Part shown: positions 17,101 through 24,011 of the stretch, piece after piece
How positions within the stretch are numbered: the first letter of the stretch is position 1
How the letters are laid out: the number at the start of each line of letters is the position of its first letter
Source: CAYXWM01 sp964468805
GTDB lineage: Bacteria; Bacillota; Clostridia; Lachnospirales; WRBF01
Direction: 5' to 3'
Length of the DNA stretch: 58,485 bases
NCBI GenBank assembly: GCA_964468805.1
Contig: CAYXWM010000010.1
Location: 1 to 58,485, forward strand
Position numbers and translations under genes: made by a program
The notes under the pieces: model-generated
What the model was told of the DNA's origin: nothing
What the model saw: only the letters and a program-made list of their open reading frames with translations
Databases searched by the model: none

Positions 17101-17439
17101 CGTATAGCTGAAAACTGCTGTGTAATAATAAGTGGTTGACGGTGAAAGGTCCGAAAGCGTAAAGGTACCGCCGGCACCAACGCTTATAGGATTATGAGTC
17201 CCTGCTGTTTCGGGTGGATTTGAAGTAGAGTAATAAAGAAAAGCAGAACCCGGCGAATGAAGAGTGTTGTCAAAAGTAATATTAACGGTAATTTGAGCAC
17301 CGTTCTGTGTTACTGAAGATACACTTGCAGTTATAGTTGGATCATTTGCAGCATAAATAAAACTTGTCTGCAACGATGAGAAAATTGTTATAGTCATTAT
17401 TAATGCAATAAATCTTTTGAGAGCTTGTTTTTTAAACAT
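14131..17439 (-). CDS. Large secreted SLH-domain protein with eight Fn3-like repeats
   Basis: Surface protein of 1102 residues, anchored to secondary cell-wall polymer by three C-terminal SLH motifs. ATG 17439 is chosen because GAAGGAGG lies 8 nt ahead; the upstream open frame has no such site. Order: signal peptide (about 1-30), eight repeats of about 90-100 residues with the recurring patterns ITERGVVYS and TTYYVRAYAKNSxGxAYG, a short MucBP/ubiquitin-like linker, then SLH units with FTDI, FRPNDNITRAE, FKPDLNMTRAE and FSDVPSTHWAYKYI. The repeats are beta-sandwich, Fn3-like; the first three are the most diverged. No enzyme domain is seen. Function may be adhesion or a spacer in the S-layer. 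The last SLH unit is short at its end. Confidence 0.85.
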   Translation of the reverse strand: MFKKQALKRFIALIMTITIFSSLQTSFIYAANDPTITASVSSVTQNGAQITVNITFDNTLHSPGSAFLYYSTSNPPETAGTHNPISVGAGGTFTLSDLSPSTTYYYTAVFSYTNTADGTPLEVLSQPKSFTTQAPPAPSVTISAPTVSYTGTSSATVNFSYSAANCIVTEYGVTVNDTPKDSVTPSQSGGTYNNTISGFTRDNSYFIKGYIKYSDGTGNTQIKYSNTTTYNHRDPSVKPSVTTKTAAYSASLGNISATATVVTSGTAEVTDKGFVYSFDNSNPTFSDNKYKVTGNVPANTSNFNYTGTIIPEPGKTRCYVRAYATSTVDTVYGEVITVTLPGTASVVTNAATGITANSATANIRVSDVGLGITHSGVVYGRSISYLTKENANSLCKDEINTITGTRTYNLTNLTAGTTYYAKAYVINKGGSITYDSSYVSFTTTNSSYIPSVTTVSATNMTNTTVDVTINVTSTNGYAITERGVVYSSTNSTPTLNDSNKTISGTTGSTTVTLTGLSPNKTYYVRAYAKNSQGVAYGSVKSFSTLSNSDAVPGLSTYSVSNVTAVAADVEINVTDIGSSNVTDRGVVYSSTNRNPEIGLSGCIKQSVTGTTGRTVVFLSSLSTNTTYYARSYAKNSSGYAYGDVKTFTTSRYDNMPAVTTDSVTITSSSSLDAKINVTKDNGFAVTERGVIYSKSNSNLKLYASSTYNKTITGTTGTGTVSVTDLTAGTTYYVRAYATNKNGTAYGAIKEVTTSSYSVTTGTPTNVTTAGATVSGVVSSNSDKITDRGIVYSPTNANPTFSDYYVSAKTTTASFTVALTGLAANTKYYARAYIKTSEGYSYGSSVNFTTGNSDYTLNLLYKTQDGLQVGSQTLTLKKGVTVKQDALLLPTGYQLVTPTFSYVVQGNDTITVTVKKQASTVAYMEGSANNKFEPERKITRIEVAKMIYALRGKPDVGRGKVFTDISVNHKERAAIDYVSSMEYMTGFPDGSFRPNDNITRAEVAVVCNNVYNLTSDDMTNPFTDTNKHWGRSYITIAYKNGAISGYPDKTFKPDLNMTRAEAASLFSKAEKRDLTPLGSIKFSDVPSTHWAYKYIMNAAVPKA

Positions 17440-17877
17440 TAAGAAAACCTCCTTCAAAATACTGTTAAAAACCGAAAATATATCTTTACTTCTGCAATTT
17501 ATAACGTAATTGAATCGGTATTGTTTCAATAATTTATATCATTAAGTGTATTGATAATAAATTGTAACCGCTTTGTCATAAATGACATCTGTGAGTTTTG
17601 TAATATTTTCTGTCGGTAAAAATTGGTGCCATTAACGCTTTGTTTGTTACATATGAGGGCAATCACACCTTTCTAATTGCAGCTGAATATGACTTGACCT
17701 TTAATTATACTATTTCTTGACAGATGTAAGAAACAGTTTCAAGCCACAAACCACCCCATTCATTTATGCTTTTCTCTATTATAACACAGAAAAGCTATAG
17801 AACGTATAATTTATCACAAATTGTAGTAAATCTGAAAAGAAAACTGAATTAATGTATAAAATAGATGTGCAAAATAC
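17440..17877. other. Long intergenic region upstream of the SLH gene
   Basis: About 440 bp without a credible gene. On the minus strand it holds a TATAAT at about 17707-17702 with a poor -35 box, a TTTCTTGACAGATGTAAGAAA hairpin-like segment near 17711-17731, and an AT-rich untranslated leader of about 260 nt ahead of the SLH gene. I recognise no known riboswitch in it. Confidence 0.4.
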
Positions 17878-17904
17878 AAAGCCCTACCGGTTCGGTAGGG
17901 CTTT
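17878..17904. terminator. Intrinsic terminator of the asr operon
   Basis: Perfect 12-bp stem AAAGCCCTACCG/CGGTAGGGCTTT with a 3-nt loop, 8 bp past the asrC stop. On the minus strand it is followed by GTATTTTG. Confidence 0.85.
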
Positions 17905-17911
17905 ATGCAAA

Positions 17912-18874
17912 TCAATATTTAATTCCGCTCCAATATACTGTGTTGGTCACTTCCGCAATTTCAGGAAGTCGGACATCTTTAAGTGCCCATTTTTTGTATT
18001 CCTCAAATCCGGTACGGTCAACAATATATCCTATATGTTCTTTTCCGCCGGGAGCAGTTAAATCAATGTGTTTTTTCACATAGTCATAGGTATTGAGAAT
18101 AATCCCAATAATGCTTTCCTCGTCTACCCATTTGATAAAATCCTCGCCTAAACGTGGGTTCTTTTTGCCGGTCCTACCGAATAAAGTCAAGCGGTAGTAT
18201 TTTTCCTTGCTTCTGGTCCACGCCATGGTAGGACAATTCAGAACACATTCACCGCAACCTATGCACTTTTGATGATTACGTTGTATTTTATAATTCACTG
18301 ATTGCAAGGCATCAACTGATTTTCTTTTGCAGGCTCGGACACAGGCTTCACAGTGAACGCATCTGTCTTTATCATATTCCGGCATGGTCATGCCCATAAT
18401 CCCAAAATCGTGCATACGTACTTTAGCACAGTCATTGGGGCAGCCGGTAAGGGCTATTTTAAAGTGAAAGTCGTGTGGGAAAACTGCTTTTTCGATCTTT
18501 CGGGCAAATTCGGTGGTATCATAACAGCTGTAAGGGCAAACTCTGTTACCTATACAGGCTGTTATATTTCTTGTACCTGCGGCGGTGTATCCTTCGTATG
18601 GTGTATCTTGGTTTATACCCATGCCTTCTATAATGGGTTGAAGCAATTTGTTGACTTCCGGTACATCCTTAAACGGAATTCCCGGAAGCTCAAAGCCTTG
18701 ACGACTTGTGATATGTACCGTACCGTTGCCGTATTTCTCCGCAATTTCTTGTATCATTCCCAAGTAGCAGGCATCCATATGACCGCCCGGAACACGGATT
18801 CTGGAGGCGGTATAGCCCCTTTTCTTGGTGACCCGGAAGGCATTTTTCTTTAACTTCTTAGTAATAACGTCCAT
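17912..18874 (-). CDS. asrC: Anaerobic sulfite reductase subunit C (siroheme/4Fe-4S)
   Basis: Catalytic siroheme subunit of the three-part NADH-dependent sulfite reductase, reducing sulfite to sulfide. The 320-residue protein has the siroheme/4Fe-4S cysteines in ACIGNRVCPYSC and TGCPNDC, then two ferredoxin clusters CVHCEACVRAC and CIGCGECVLNC. ATG 18874 is used; the GTG three codons upstream is part of the AGGAGGTG ribosome site. It is the last gene of fnt-asrA-asrB-asrC, with 12 bp after asrB, and ends at a terminator. Confidence 0.95.
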   Translation of the reverse strand: MDVITKKLKKNAFRVTKKRGYTASRIRVPGGHMDACYLGMIQEIAEKYGNGTVHITSRQGFELPGIPFKDVPEVNKLLQPIIEGMGINQDTPYEGYTAAGTRNITACIGNRVCPYSCYDTTEFARKIEKAVFPHDFHFKIALTGCPNDCAKVRMHDFGIMGMTMPEYDKDRCVHCEACVRACKRKSVDALQSVNYKIQRNHQKCIGCGECVLNCPTMAWTRSKEKYYRLTLFGRTGKKNPRLGEDFIKWVDEESIIGIILNTYDYVKKHIDLTAPGGKEHIGYIVDRTGFEEYKKWALKDVRLPEIAEVTNTVYWSGIKY

Positions 18875-18886
18875 TTTCCGCACCTC

Positions 18887-19681
18887 CTAATCCAACAATA
18901 AGTTGCCTTTGGCATAATTAAAAACAGGCCCGTCCAGACATACATAAGTATCGTCTATTTTGCACCGACCGCATTTACCTATACCGCAGCACATTTTTCG
19001 TTCGTGGGAAATCCACATATTTTCTTCTCGGAAGCCGATGCCAAGCAAGCCTTGTGTTGTAAAACGCATCATAGCCGGAGGACCTACTACTATAGCCACA
19101 GCATCATTTGCGTTTTGTATTTTCAGCTTTGGAATGTATTGGGTAACCAAGCCAACTTGACAGCTTGTATCGTCATCCGAACAATCCACCGTCAAAATTA
19201 CTTCCATATTTTGTTTCCAACGTCCAAAGTCCGAAAGGAACAGAATGTCTTTTGGAGATTTAAACCCTGCCACAAACGTTAAACTCTTGACTTCATTGGG
19301 GTGATTTGAAAAATAATCCACAACGCCACGTACCGGGGATACACCTGTACCGCCTGCTATAATAACAAGCTCCTTATTTTTGTAGTCATCCAAGTTAAAG
19401 CCGTTTCCGTAGGGACCACGCAAAAACAGTTTACTGCCGGCATAACGCTCAAATATTTCGCCGGTTACTTTACCCACCCGACGGATGGTCAAATCTATAA
19501 GTCCGTCTGCTATACCGCTGACAGAGATAGGAGCTTCTCCGTATTTGGGAATGGATACCTCGAAAAATTGACCCGGCTTGACTTTACCCTCGTAAGCCAT
19601 ACGAAAGGTATATTCAATATCAGTGTGTTTGATTACTTCCTTAATTTCGGAGAGGAACGGTAAATATTCATTTTGCTTCAT
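18887..19681 (-). CDS. asrB: Anaerobic sulfite reductase subunit B (FAD/NAD, 2Fe-2S)
   Basis: Electron-transfer subunit that takes electrons from NAD(P)H through FAD and passes them on to the siroheme subunit. The 264-residue protein has the ferredoxin-reductase pattern: RxY-S-like SVSG region, GTGVSPVRGV for nucleotide binding, and a C-terminal CGIGKCGRCKIDDTYVCLDG for a 2Fe-2S cluster, like dihydroorotate dehydrogenase B subunits. Its ATG lies 14 bp inside the end of asrA, with GGAGGAGG as ribosome site, so the two are coupled. Identity is secure from the operon. Confidence 0.95.
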   Translation of the reverse strand: MKQNEYLPFLSEIKEVIKHTDIEYTFRMAYEGKVKPGQFFEVSIPKYGEAPISVSGIADGLIDLTIRRVGKVTGEIFERYAGSKLFLRGPYGNGFNLDDYKNKELVIIAGGTGVSPVRGVVDYFSNHPNEVKSLTFVAGFKSPKDILFLSDFGRWKQNMEVILTVDCSDDDTSCQVGLVTQYIPKLKIQNANDAVAIVVGPPAMMRFTTQGLLGIGFREENMWISHERKMCCGIGKCGRCKIDDTYVCLDGPVFNYAKGNLLLD

Positions 19682-20690
19682 TTTCGGTTACCTCCTCCAT
19701 AGCTTTTTCCAATTTATTGATACAAGCGGAATAGGAAATATATTCGGGGCAAATATCGCTGCAACGTCCGCAACCGGTACACATATGGTATCCGAACCGC
19801 TTTTTAAAGTCATATATTTTATGCAATACACGAAACCTCATTCTTTGTCCGTTCTTTTCACGGAACTTATGTCCTCCGGCCATATCCGTAAAACCGTTTA
19901 CCATACAGGAAGCCCATACACGTCTGCGTTCTCCGGCTTTTCCGTTATCAGTGTAAAAAATGTCCTGCATGGAAAAGCAAGTGCATGTGGGGCAAACAAA
20001 ATTACAACGTCCGCAATTGATGCAACGGCTGTCATACTCATCCCACATTTTCGATTTCATAACGTCTAAGGTCAAATTTCCGGGAATTTTTACATGATTA
20101 GGTGTTTCCGTTACATAGGCAGGAGTAACTTCTGCGATTTCCTCACTTTTCGATTCAAACAGTGAAGTCCAACTCTCGTTTTGATTGTCTGCATAAACCA
20201 AACCGTCTTTGGCTTCTATATAACAGTCATATTCGTCTGATTTATTTGTACCCATATCAACGCAGAAACAACTTTCAAAAGAGCTACGGCAACCTATAAG
20301 GACAAATTTCACACGGTCTCTTAGGCGTTTGTAATAATAATCCGAAAAACCGTTTTTAAGATAAATTTGATCCTGAATTTTTATGCTGTGAAGGTCACAG
20401 CTTCTTAAAAAAATAACAGCCCCTTTTTTCGGTTCATCCGGCTCTTTTACGGCATCTTCCGTAAAATAAAACAGTGTTTCGGTAATTGGCAGAAGAACTT
20501 CCTTATGGGAATACTCCGATTTTTTCAGGAATTCGATTTCTTCGATCCGGTTTACGGCACAGTATCTAACCGGAGAGGTATCTGAAAAGCTGCCTCCGTT
20601 TTCAAAGACCTTTGGGGCATAAATCACATATTCTTTTGACCATTCCTCAAGAATTTGATTCATTGCATCAACAGTCAGTCTAAAGCCCAT
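19668..20690 (-). CDS. asrA: Anaerobic sulfite reductase subunit A (two 4Fe-4S clusters)
   Basis: Iron-sulfur subunit of AsrABC, 340 residues. The C-terminal half has two ferredoxin-type clusters, CINCGRCNFVCPTC and CTGCGRCSDICPEY, and the N-terminal half has the family regions GAVIFLRSCDLHSIK and KFVLIGCRSSFESCFCVDMG. ATG 20690 is preceded by GAGGTG at 10 nt. It follows the FNT-type channel gene by 7 bp. AsrABC in clostridia and Salmonella works in the cytoplasm, either for assimilation-independent sulfite reduction or for energy conservation. Confidence 0.94.
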   Translation of the reverse strand: MGFRLTVDAMNQILEEWSKEYVIYAPKVFENGGSFSDTSPVRYCAVNRIEEIEFLKKSEYSHKEVLLPITETLFYFTEDAVKEPDEPKKGAVIFLRSCDLHSIKIQDQIYLKNGFSDYYYKRLRDRVKFVLIGCRSSFESCFCVDMGTNKSDEYDCYIEAKDGLVYADNQNESWTSLFESKSEEIAEVTPAYVTETPNHVKIPGNLTLDVMKSKMWDEYDSRCINCGRCNFVCPTCTCFSMQDIFYTDNGKAGERRRVWASCMVNGFTDMAGGHKFREKNGQRMRFRVLHKIYDFKKRFGYHMCTGCGRCSDICPEYISYSACINKLEKAMEEVTENEAK

Positions 20691-20697
20691 GTTTCTT

Positions 20698-21465
20698 TCA
20701 CACCTCTTTCTTTTTTGAGATTATGTAATAAGGCAGGGCAACGAATAAAATACCGCCCATCATATTTCCGAGAGTTACAATCAATATGTTGTAAAAGTAT
20801 CCGGGAACGCTGACTGCCGCTTCAAAGGGTGCAAACAGAGATATGGTAAGAAGGGTCATATTGGCGATACTGTGTTCAAATCCGGCAGTAATAAAAGCAA
20901 ACAAGCACCAAAAAATCATTATAAGTTTGCCGCTTTCGCTTTTGCATTTAAAGCTGCACCATACTGCAAGGCATACGAGAATATTACAAAGCACACCTCT
21001 TAAAAATAAAGGAAATGCGGGAACAGCCATCTTTGCCGCCGAAGCAGAGGCAATAAATTCTCCAATTGCTCCGTTGGCAAAACCTGCTCCGAAAAATACA
21101 GCTGCAATCAAAACAGAGCCAACCCAGTTACCTATATAGCATATAATCCAAATTTTTAACGTCTCGCCAAAGGTTACTTTTTTACCCAGCATTCCGGCTG
21201 TCAAAACAAAGTTATTTCCTGTAAACAACTCAGAACCTGCCATGATAACCAAGCTGAGTGCAACCCCAAAGGAAGCTCCCATAACCACTTTGGCATAGGG
21301 CTGACCGGTTAACAGTCCACCTATGCTGAAAATCAGAAAAATACCGAAACCTACAAAAATCCCTGCCAACATGGACGCAATAAAATATCCAAGTGGGTTA
21401 CGTTTTAGAAATCCTACCTTTGTTTTTCCTGCCTCACAGACAGCATTAAAATCATCTGAAAAAAT
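20698..21465 (-). CDS. Formate/nitrite transporter family channel, probable hydrosulfide channel
   Basis: Pentameric FNT-family channel. In Clostridioides difficile a member next to asrABC was shown to conduct hydrosulfide, which would export the product of sulfite reduction; the same linkage here supports that role. The roughly 255-residue protein has the expected six hydrophobic segments and FTGNNFVLTAGM, GNWVGSV and GFEHSIANM. The start is uncertain: a strong GGAGG site at 21479-21475 is followed at 9 nt by ATT (21465), with no ATG, GTG or TTG in the right place. A TTG at 21540 is in frame but lacks a ribosome site and would add a poorly fitting N terminus. I favour an ATT start. Confidence 0.85.
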   Translation of the reverse strand: MFSDDFNAVCEAGKTKVGFLKRNPLGYFIASMLAGIFVGFGIFLIFSIGGLLTGQPYAKVVMGASFGVALSLVIMAGSELFTGNNFVLTAGMLGKKVTFGETLKIWIICYIGNWVGSVLIAAVFFGAGFANGAIGEFIASASAAKMAVPAFPLFLRGVLCNILVCLAVWCSFKCKSESGKLIMIFWCLFAFITAGFEHSIANMTLLTISLFAPFEAAVSVPGYFYNILIVTLGNMMGGILFVALPYYIISKKKEV

Positions 21466-21521
21466 TGTAATGCACCTCCGAATTTTTTTACTATAGATAA
21501 TCCTTAAAAACAGATAAATAC

Positions 21522-21541
21522 TTTGTTGCAAAGTTAACAAA
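21522..21541. promoter_or_regulatory. Candidate Crp/Fnr-type operator upstream of fnt-asrABC
   Basis: Inverted repeat TTTGTT-8 bp-AACAAA, with geometry close to Crp/Fnr sites, located 50-60 bp upstream of the fnt ribosome site. The Crp/Fnr-like gene just upstream is the obvious binder. Confidence 0.35.
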
Positions 21542-21550
21542 ACAGACTAT

Positions 21551-21665
21551 AAATTACTATAACAAAAGCGTTTATTCCCGGTGGTGAGCGACTGATGTTT
21601 TTTTATAAATCGAAGTAGCAAACCGGTATGGAGAATAGCTTTTGTTCCATTCCGTTTGAATTTAT
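21551..21665 (+). repeat. MITE-like palindromic repeat family 1, copy C (diverged)
   Basis: Third, most diverged copy of the intergenic element also at 41057 and 43699. It keeps the arms AACAAAAGC...GCTTTTGTT, the internal GGTGGTGAGCGAC and the TGTTTTTTTATAAA core. It lies between the Crp/Fnr gene and the asr operon. Confidence 0.65.
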
Positions 21666-21728
21666 TTTTGAGCAACGTAAAATATATCTTTTAATCAGGA
21701 TTAGTATAAATTATAACAAAGTAAAAAA

Positions 21729-21758
21729 AATCAGTCGTGACTATTCTCACGACTGATT
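21729..21758 (-). terminator. Terminator overlapping the end of the Crp/Fnr gene
   Basis: Perfect 12-bp stem AATCAGTCGTGA/TCACGACTGATT, 6-nt loop, followed on the minus strand by a run of eight T. The stop codon of the Crp/Fnr gene lies inside the upstream arm. Confidence 0.9.
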
Positions 21759-22433
21759 AAAATATTCTAAAAGTTTATCACGATCGGGTATAATAAAGCG
21801 TTTTTTATTAACTATAACAAGGTTTTGGTCAGTCAGCATTTTTAACTGCCTTGAAACGGTTTCTCGCTTGGAACCCAACAAGTCGGCAAGAAACGTTATA
21901 GTTAATTCAAAACCAATCTTAATACCGTATTTGCAAGGCACTCCGTGGTCTAAGGAGAGTTTCCACAATTTTGCGGCAATGCGTTTATCCCCACGCAAGG
22001 TATTTACAGTATTCTTCATTTGATGATAAAGTCTGCGGATTTTTAACGCCATAGAATCCATTACGGCTTTTGTCAGACCAAAGTCTTGTTCGCAAAAGCT
22101 CAAAAATTTACGTGCGTCAAAAGAAACAACCCGGGCATCCGAAAGAAATTCACAATTTACAGACGTTGGTTTATCATCCAAAATTACTTCATTTAACATA
22201 GCCCCGGCTCCATAAATAAAAATTACTTTTTTCATATGAGATTGGTTTAGTTTATAGAGAGAAACTGTCCCATCAGCCAAAAAATAAACTTGCCGAACAT
22301 CATCTTGATCAAAAAATAAATGTTCTCCTTTTTTATAGTGTTTAAGCATAGCATAGGATATAAGCTCTTCAAGGGTAGAAGAACGGGCGGCCCTAAATAG
22401 CGGAATATTTTTAATTGCTTCACGAACATTCAA
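21747..22433 (-). CDS. Crp/Fnr-family transcriptional regulator
   Basis: Cyclic-nucleotide-binding-type sensor domain followed by a C-terminal helix-turn-helix. In the 228-residue protein, YKKGEHLFFDQDDVRQVYFLADG is the cNMP-fold pattern and TITFLADLLGSKRETVSRQLKML is the HTH. No N-terminal Cys cluster of the Fnr type is present, so it is not an Fe-S Fnr. Start is TTG 22433, placed 9 nt after GGAGG; the overlapping ATG is out of frame. Its position directly upstream of fnt-asrABC and the palindrome at 21522 suggest that it controls sulfite reduction, perhaps through a sulfur or redox ligand. That link is inferred. Confidence 0.85.
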   Translation of the reverse strand: MNVREAIKNIPLFRAARSSTLEELISYAMLKHYKKGEHLFFDQDDVRQVYFLADGTVSLYKLNQSHMKKVIFIYGAGAMLNEVILDDKPTSVNCEFLSDARVVSFDARKFLSFCEQDFGLTKAVMDSMALKIRRLYHQMKNTVNTLRGDKRIAAKLWKLSLDHGVPCKYGIKIGFELTITFLADLLGSKRETVSRQLKMLTDQNLVIVNKKRFIIPDRDKLLEYFNQS

Positions 22434-22488
22434 AATTAATTACCTCCTTTCACAGGTAAATACTATACGGTTCATACTCGGCATTAAT

Positions 22489-22845
22489 TTAGTCCACAAT
22501 TTTTTTCAAAACATTCATTGCGTTTATAGCCGTGGGAAAGCCGGCATAGGGTACTGTTTGAATTATAATTTCTTCAATTTCTTGTTTGGTCAGACCCACA
22601 TTCAGCCCGGCATGGATGTGTACGTCCAATTGAGGTTCGCGTCCGCCAAGGCAGGTTAACATTGCAATGGTAGCAATTTCTCTGTCCCTTAGCGAAAGAT
22701 TTTCTCTGCTGTAAATATCTCCGAATGCAAATTCTACTATATATCTACCCAAATCCCCTAGGTTTTCGGTTATCTCAACGCCGGTGTTTCCGTCTACTTC
22801 AAATAACTTTTTCAATCCCTTTTCAAAACGAGTGTTATCTGTCAT
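22489..22845 (-). CDS. Carboxymuconolactone decarboxylase (CMD/AhpD-like) family protein
   Basis: Small all-helical CMD-fold protein of 118 residues; members act as decarboxylases, thiol-dependent peroxidase partners or aldehyde-stress proteins. Visible features are LRDREIATIAMLTCLGGREPQLDVHIHAG with one Cys and the conserved His residues, and GLTKQEIEEIIIQTVPYAGFP. It lacks the CxxC of AhpD, so disulfide reductase activity is unlikely. ATG 22845 follows GGGAGG; it overlaps the MerR gene by 11 bp and is coupled to it. In Bacillus a similar MerR-type regulator of aldehyde stress is linked to a CMD gene; that parallel is the best hint of function. Confidence 0.85.
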   Translation of the reverse strand: MTDNTRFEKGLKKLFEVDGNTGVEITENLGDLGRYIVEFAFGDIYSRENLSLRDREIATIAMLTCLGGREPQLDVHIHAGLNVGLTKQEIEEIIIQTVPYAGFPTAINAMNVLKKIVD

Positions 22846-23215
22846 TTTTATTTTCCTCCCGGTTATTATAAATTTCAATTTTATCATCCAGTAAGCGTAC
22901 ATTATTTAAAAGCTTATCTATTTTTAGAAGCACAGACTGCTTATGCTGCTCTAAAATTTGTATTCTTTCTTGTATTGTACTGTCGCCTTGTGCTCTCAAT
23001 ACGGCATAATTTTTCATTTGTGCTATAGGCATCTCCATTTCTTTAAGTTTCCCCAAAAATTTTATCCATTCGATTTCATTCTCACTAAACCGCCTGATAC
23101 CGGTAGCATCACGCTCTACATTGCCAATCAAGCCCTCGCTTTCGTAATAACGGATATTAGAAGGGGATAATCCTGTAAGTTGCGATACGTCTTTTATAGA
23201 AAAGTACTTAGCCAT
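22835..23215 (-). CDS. MerR-family transcriptional regulator
   Basis: DNA-distorting dimeric activator, 126 residues. The N-terminal winged HTH is clear: FSIKDVSQLTGLSPSNIRYYESEGL, then GIRRFSENEIEWI. GDSTIQERIQILEQHKQSV begins the dimer coiled coil and resembles the AdhR/NmlR-like subgroup that answers to reactive aldehydes, but this protein has no cysteine at all, so a Cys-based sensing scheme is excluded. The promoter ends only 6 nt before the ATG, so the mRNA should be leaderless, and a dyad lies in its 19-bp spacer. The CMD gene follows with an 11-bp overlap. Confidence 0.88.
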   Translation of the reverse strand: MAKYFSIKDVSQLTGLSPSNIRYYESEGLIGNVERDATGIRRFSENEIEWIKFLGKLKEMEMPIAQMKNYAVLRAQGDSTIQERIQILEQHKQSVLLKIDKLLNNVRLLDDKIEIYNNREENKNDR

Positions 23216-23221
23216 GGATGA

Positions 23222-23252
23222 AGTATAGCACCTTAAAGTTACTTTAAGTCAA
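23222..23252 (-). promoter_or_regulatory. MerR-type promoter with 19-bp spacer and operator dyad
   Basis: Minus strand TTGACT (23252-23247), 19 bp, TATACT (23227-23222). Inside the spacer and -35 edge lies a perfect dyad CTTAAAGT-T-ACTTTAAG (plus strand 23232-23248). The long spacer with a central dyad is the classic MerR-activated arrangement. Confidence 0.8.
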
Positions 23253-23298
23253 GAAAATAAATAAAAAAGAGCGGAAATTTTCTCCACTCCGAAAAATT

Positions 23299-23344
23299 TG
23301 AGGGAGAAAGCCTTTTTACTACGGCGAAAAAAGTTTCTCCCTCA
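23299..23344. repeat. Palindrome family 2, copy 4
   Basis: Arms TGAGGGAGAAA and TTTCTCCCTCA, an 11-bp perfect outer stem with inner CCTTTTT/AAAAAAG pairing, then TACTCC on the right. Located between bioY and the MerR promoter. Confidence 0.7.
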
Positions 23345-23399
23345 TACTCCTACTTATCAAAACACAGTTCTAAAACGTGTGATCAATTTAAAGTTATTT

Positions 23400-23924
23400 T
23401 TAAACTATAGCACTTAACCTTTTGATAAGGTAAGCACTTAATATTGTCTTAATGCAATCACCGACCAGAAAAGGTACTACGCAAACTGACAGTGCTGCCA
23501 TAAAATTTGTTTGGGTAACATAGGTATACCACAATGTTCCAAAAAAATATGTAATTATCCATCCGGCGTACATAGCCATAAACGAGATTTTAACAGACTT
23601 TCTGCCAAAACGTTCAATAATAAATCCAGCTACAAAAGCAGTTATGATATAAGCGATGATATATCCTCCTGTTGGTCCCAGAATCCTGCCGATACCACCC
23701 ATAAATCCTGCAAAAACCGGTAGACCCGCCGCTCCAATAAGTGCATAAACAAGTTGGCTCAAAGCTCCATATTTTGCACCAAGCAAACCTGCCGCCAAAA
23801 ATACCGATATGTGAGCTAAATTGGTGGGAACCGGACCTAAAGGTACTGCAACTTGGGACAATACCGCTGTTAGGGCAGCAAAAAAGGCACATAAAATAAG
23901 TGTTTTGGTTGTTTTGTTAGTCAT
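23400..23924 (-). CDS. bioY: Biotin transporter BioY (ECF S-component)
   Basis: Substrate-binding membrane component for biotin uptake, working alone or with a shared ECF energy module, which is not in this window. The 174-residue protein has five to six membrane segments and the signature GPVPTNLAHISVFLAAGLLG with GPTGGYIIAY. ATG 23924 is selected because GAGGT lies 6 nt ahead; upstream in-frame codons have no ribosome site and the promoter -10 box is only 34 bp away. Transcribed from a perfect sigmaA promoter overlapped by a BirA operator, so repressed when biotin is ample. No biotin synthesis genes are seen nearby, which fits scavenging. Confidence 0.92.
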   Translation of the reverse strand: MTNKTTKTLILCAFFAALTAVLSQVAVPLGPVPTNLAHISVFLAAGLLGAKYGALSQLVYALIGAAGLPVFAGFMGGIGRILGPTGGYIIAYIITAFVAGFIIERFGRKSVKISFMAMYAGWIITYFFGTLWYTYVTQTNFMAALSVCVVPFLVGDCIKTILSAYLIKRLSAIV

Positions 23925-23957
23925 AGCAAACCTCATGTATAATAGGAATTTTTTACT

Positions 23958-23986
23958 ATTATACTTAGAGATCTTGTCATTGTCAA
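23958..23986 (-). promoter_or_regulatory. bioY promoter, full consensus
   Basis: Minus strand TTGACA (23986-23981), 17 bp, TATAAT (23963-23958): both boxes perfect. The -35 box lies inside one half-site of the BirA operator. Confidence 0.9.
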
Positions 23987-24011
23987 CCCTCAATCAAATA
24001 TAGGTTTACAA
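23980..24011. promoter_or_regulatory. BirA operator
   Basis: TTGTCAACC-N14-GGTTTACAA, 8 of 9 positions symmetric, matching the known Gram-positive BirA site pattern (TTGTAAACC, about 14-16 bp, GGTTTACAA). It covers the -35 box of bioY and the stop codon of birA. Confidence 0.88.

Noticed and set aside
17440..17877. c-di-GMP riboswitch ahead of the SLH gene
   Set aside because: The conserved GEMM core is not seen in the leader on either strand.
17912..18874. Dissimilatory sulfite reductase DsrAB
   Set aside because: Single siroheme subunit with AsrA and AsrB partners; gene order and lengths are those of AsrABC.
21465..21540. TTG 21540 as the start of the FNT channel
   Set aside because: In frame but with no ribosome site and an N-terminal extension unlike the family; the strong GGAGG site is 60 nt further on.
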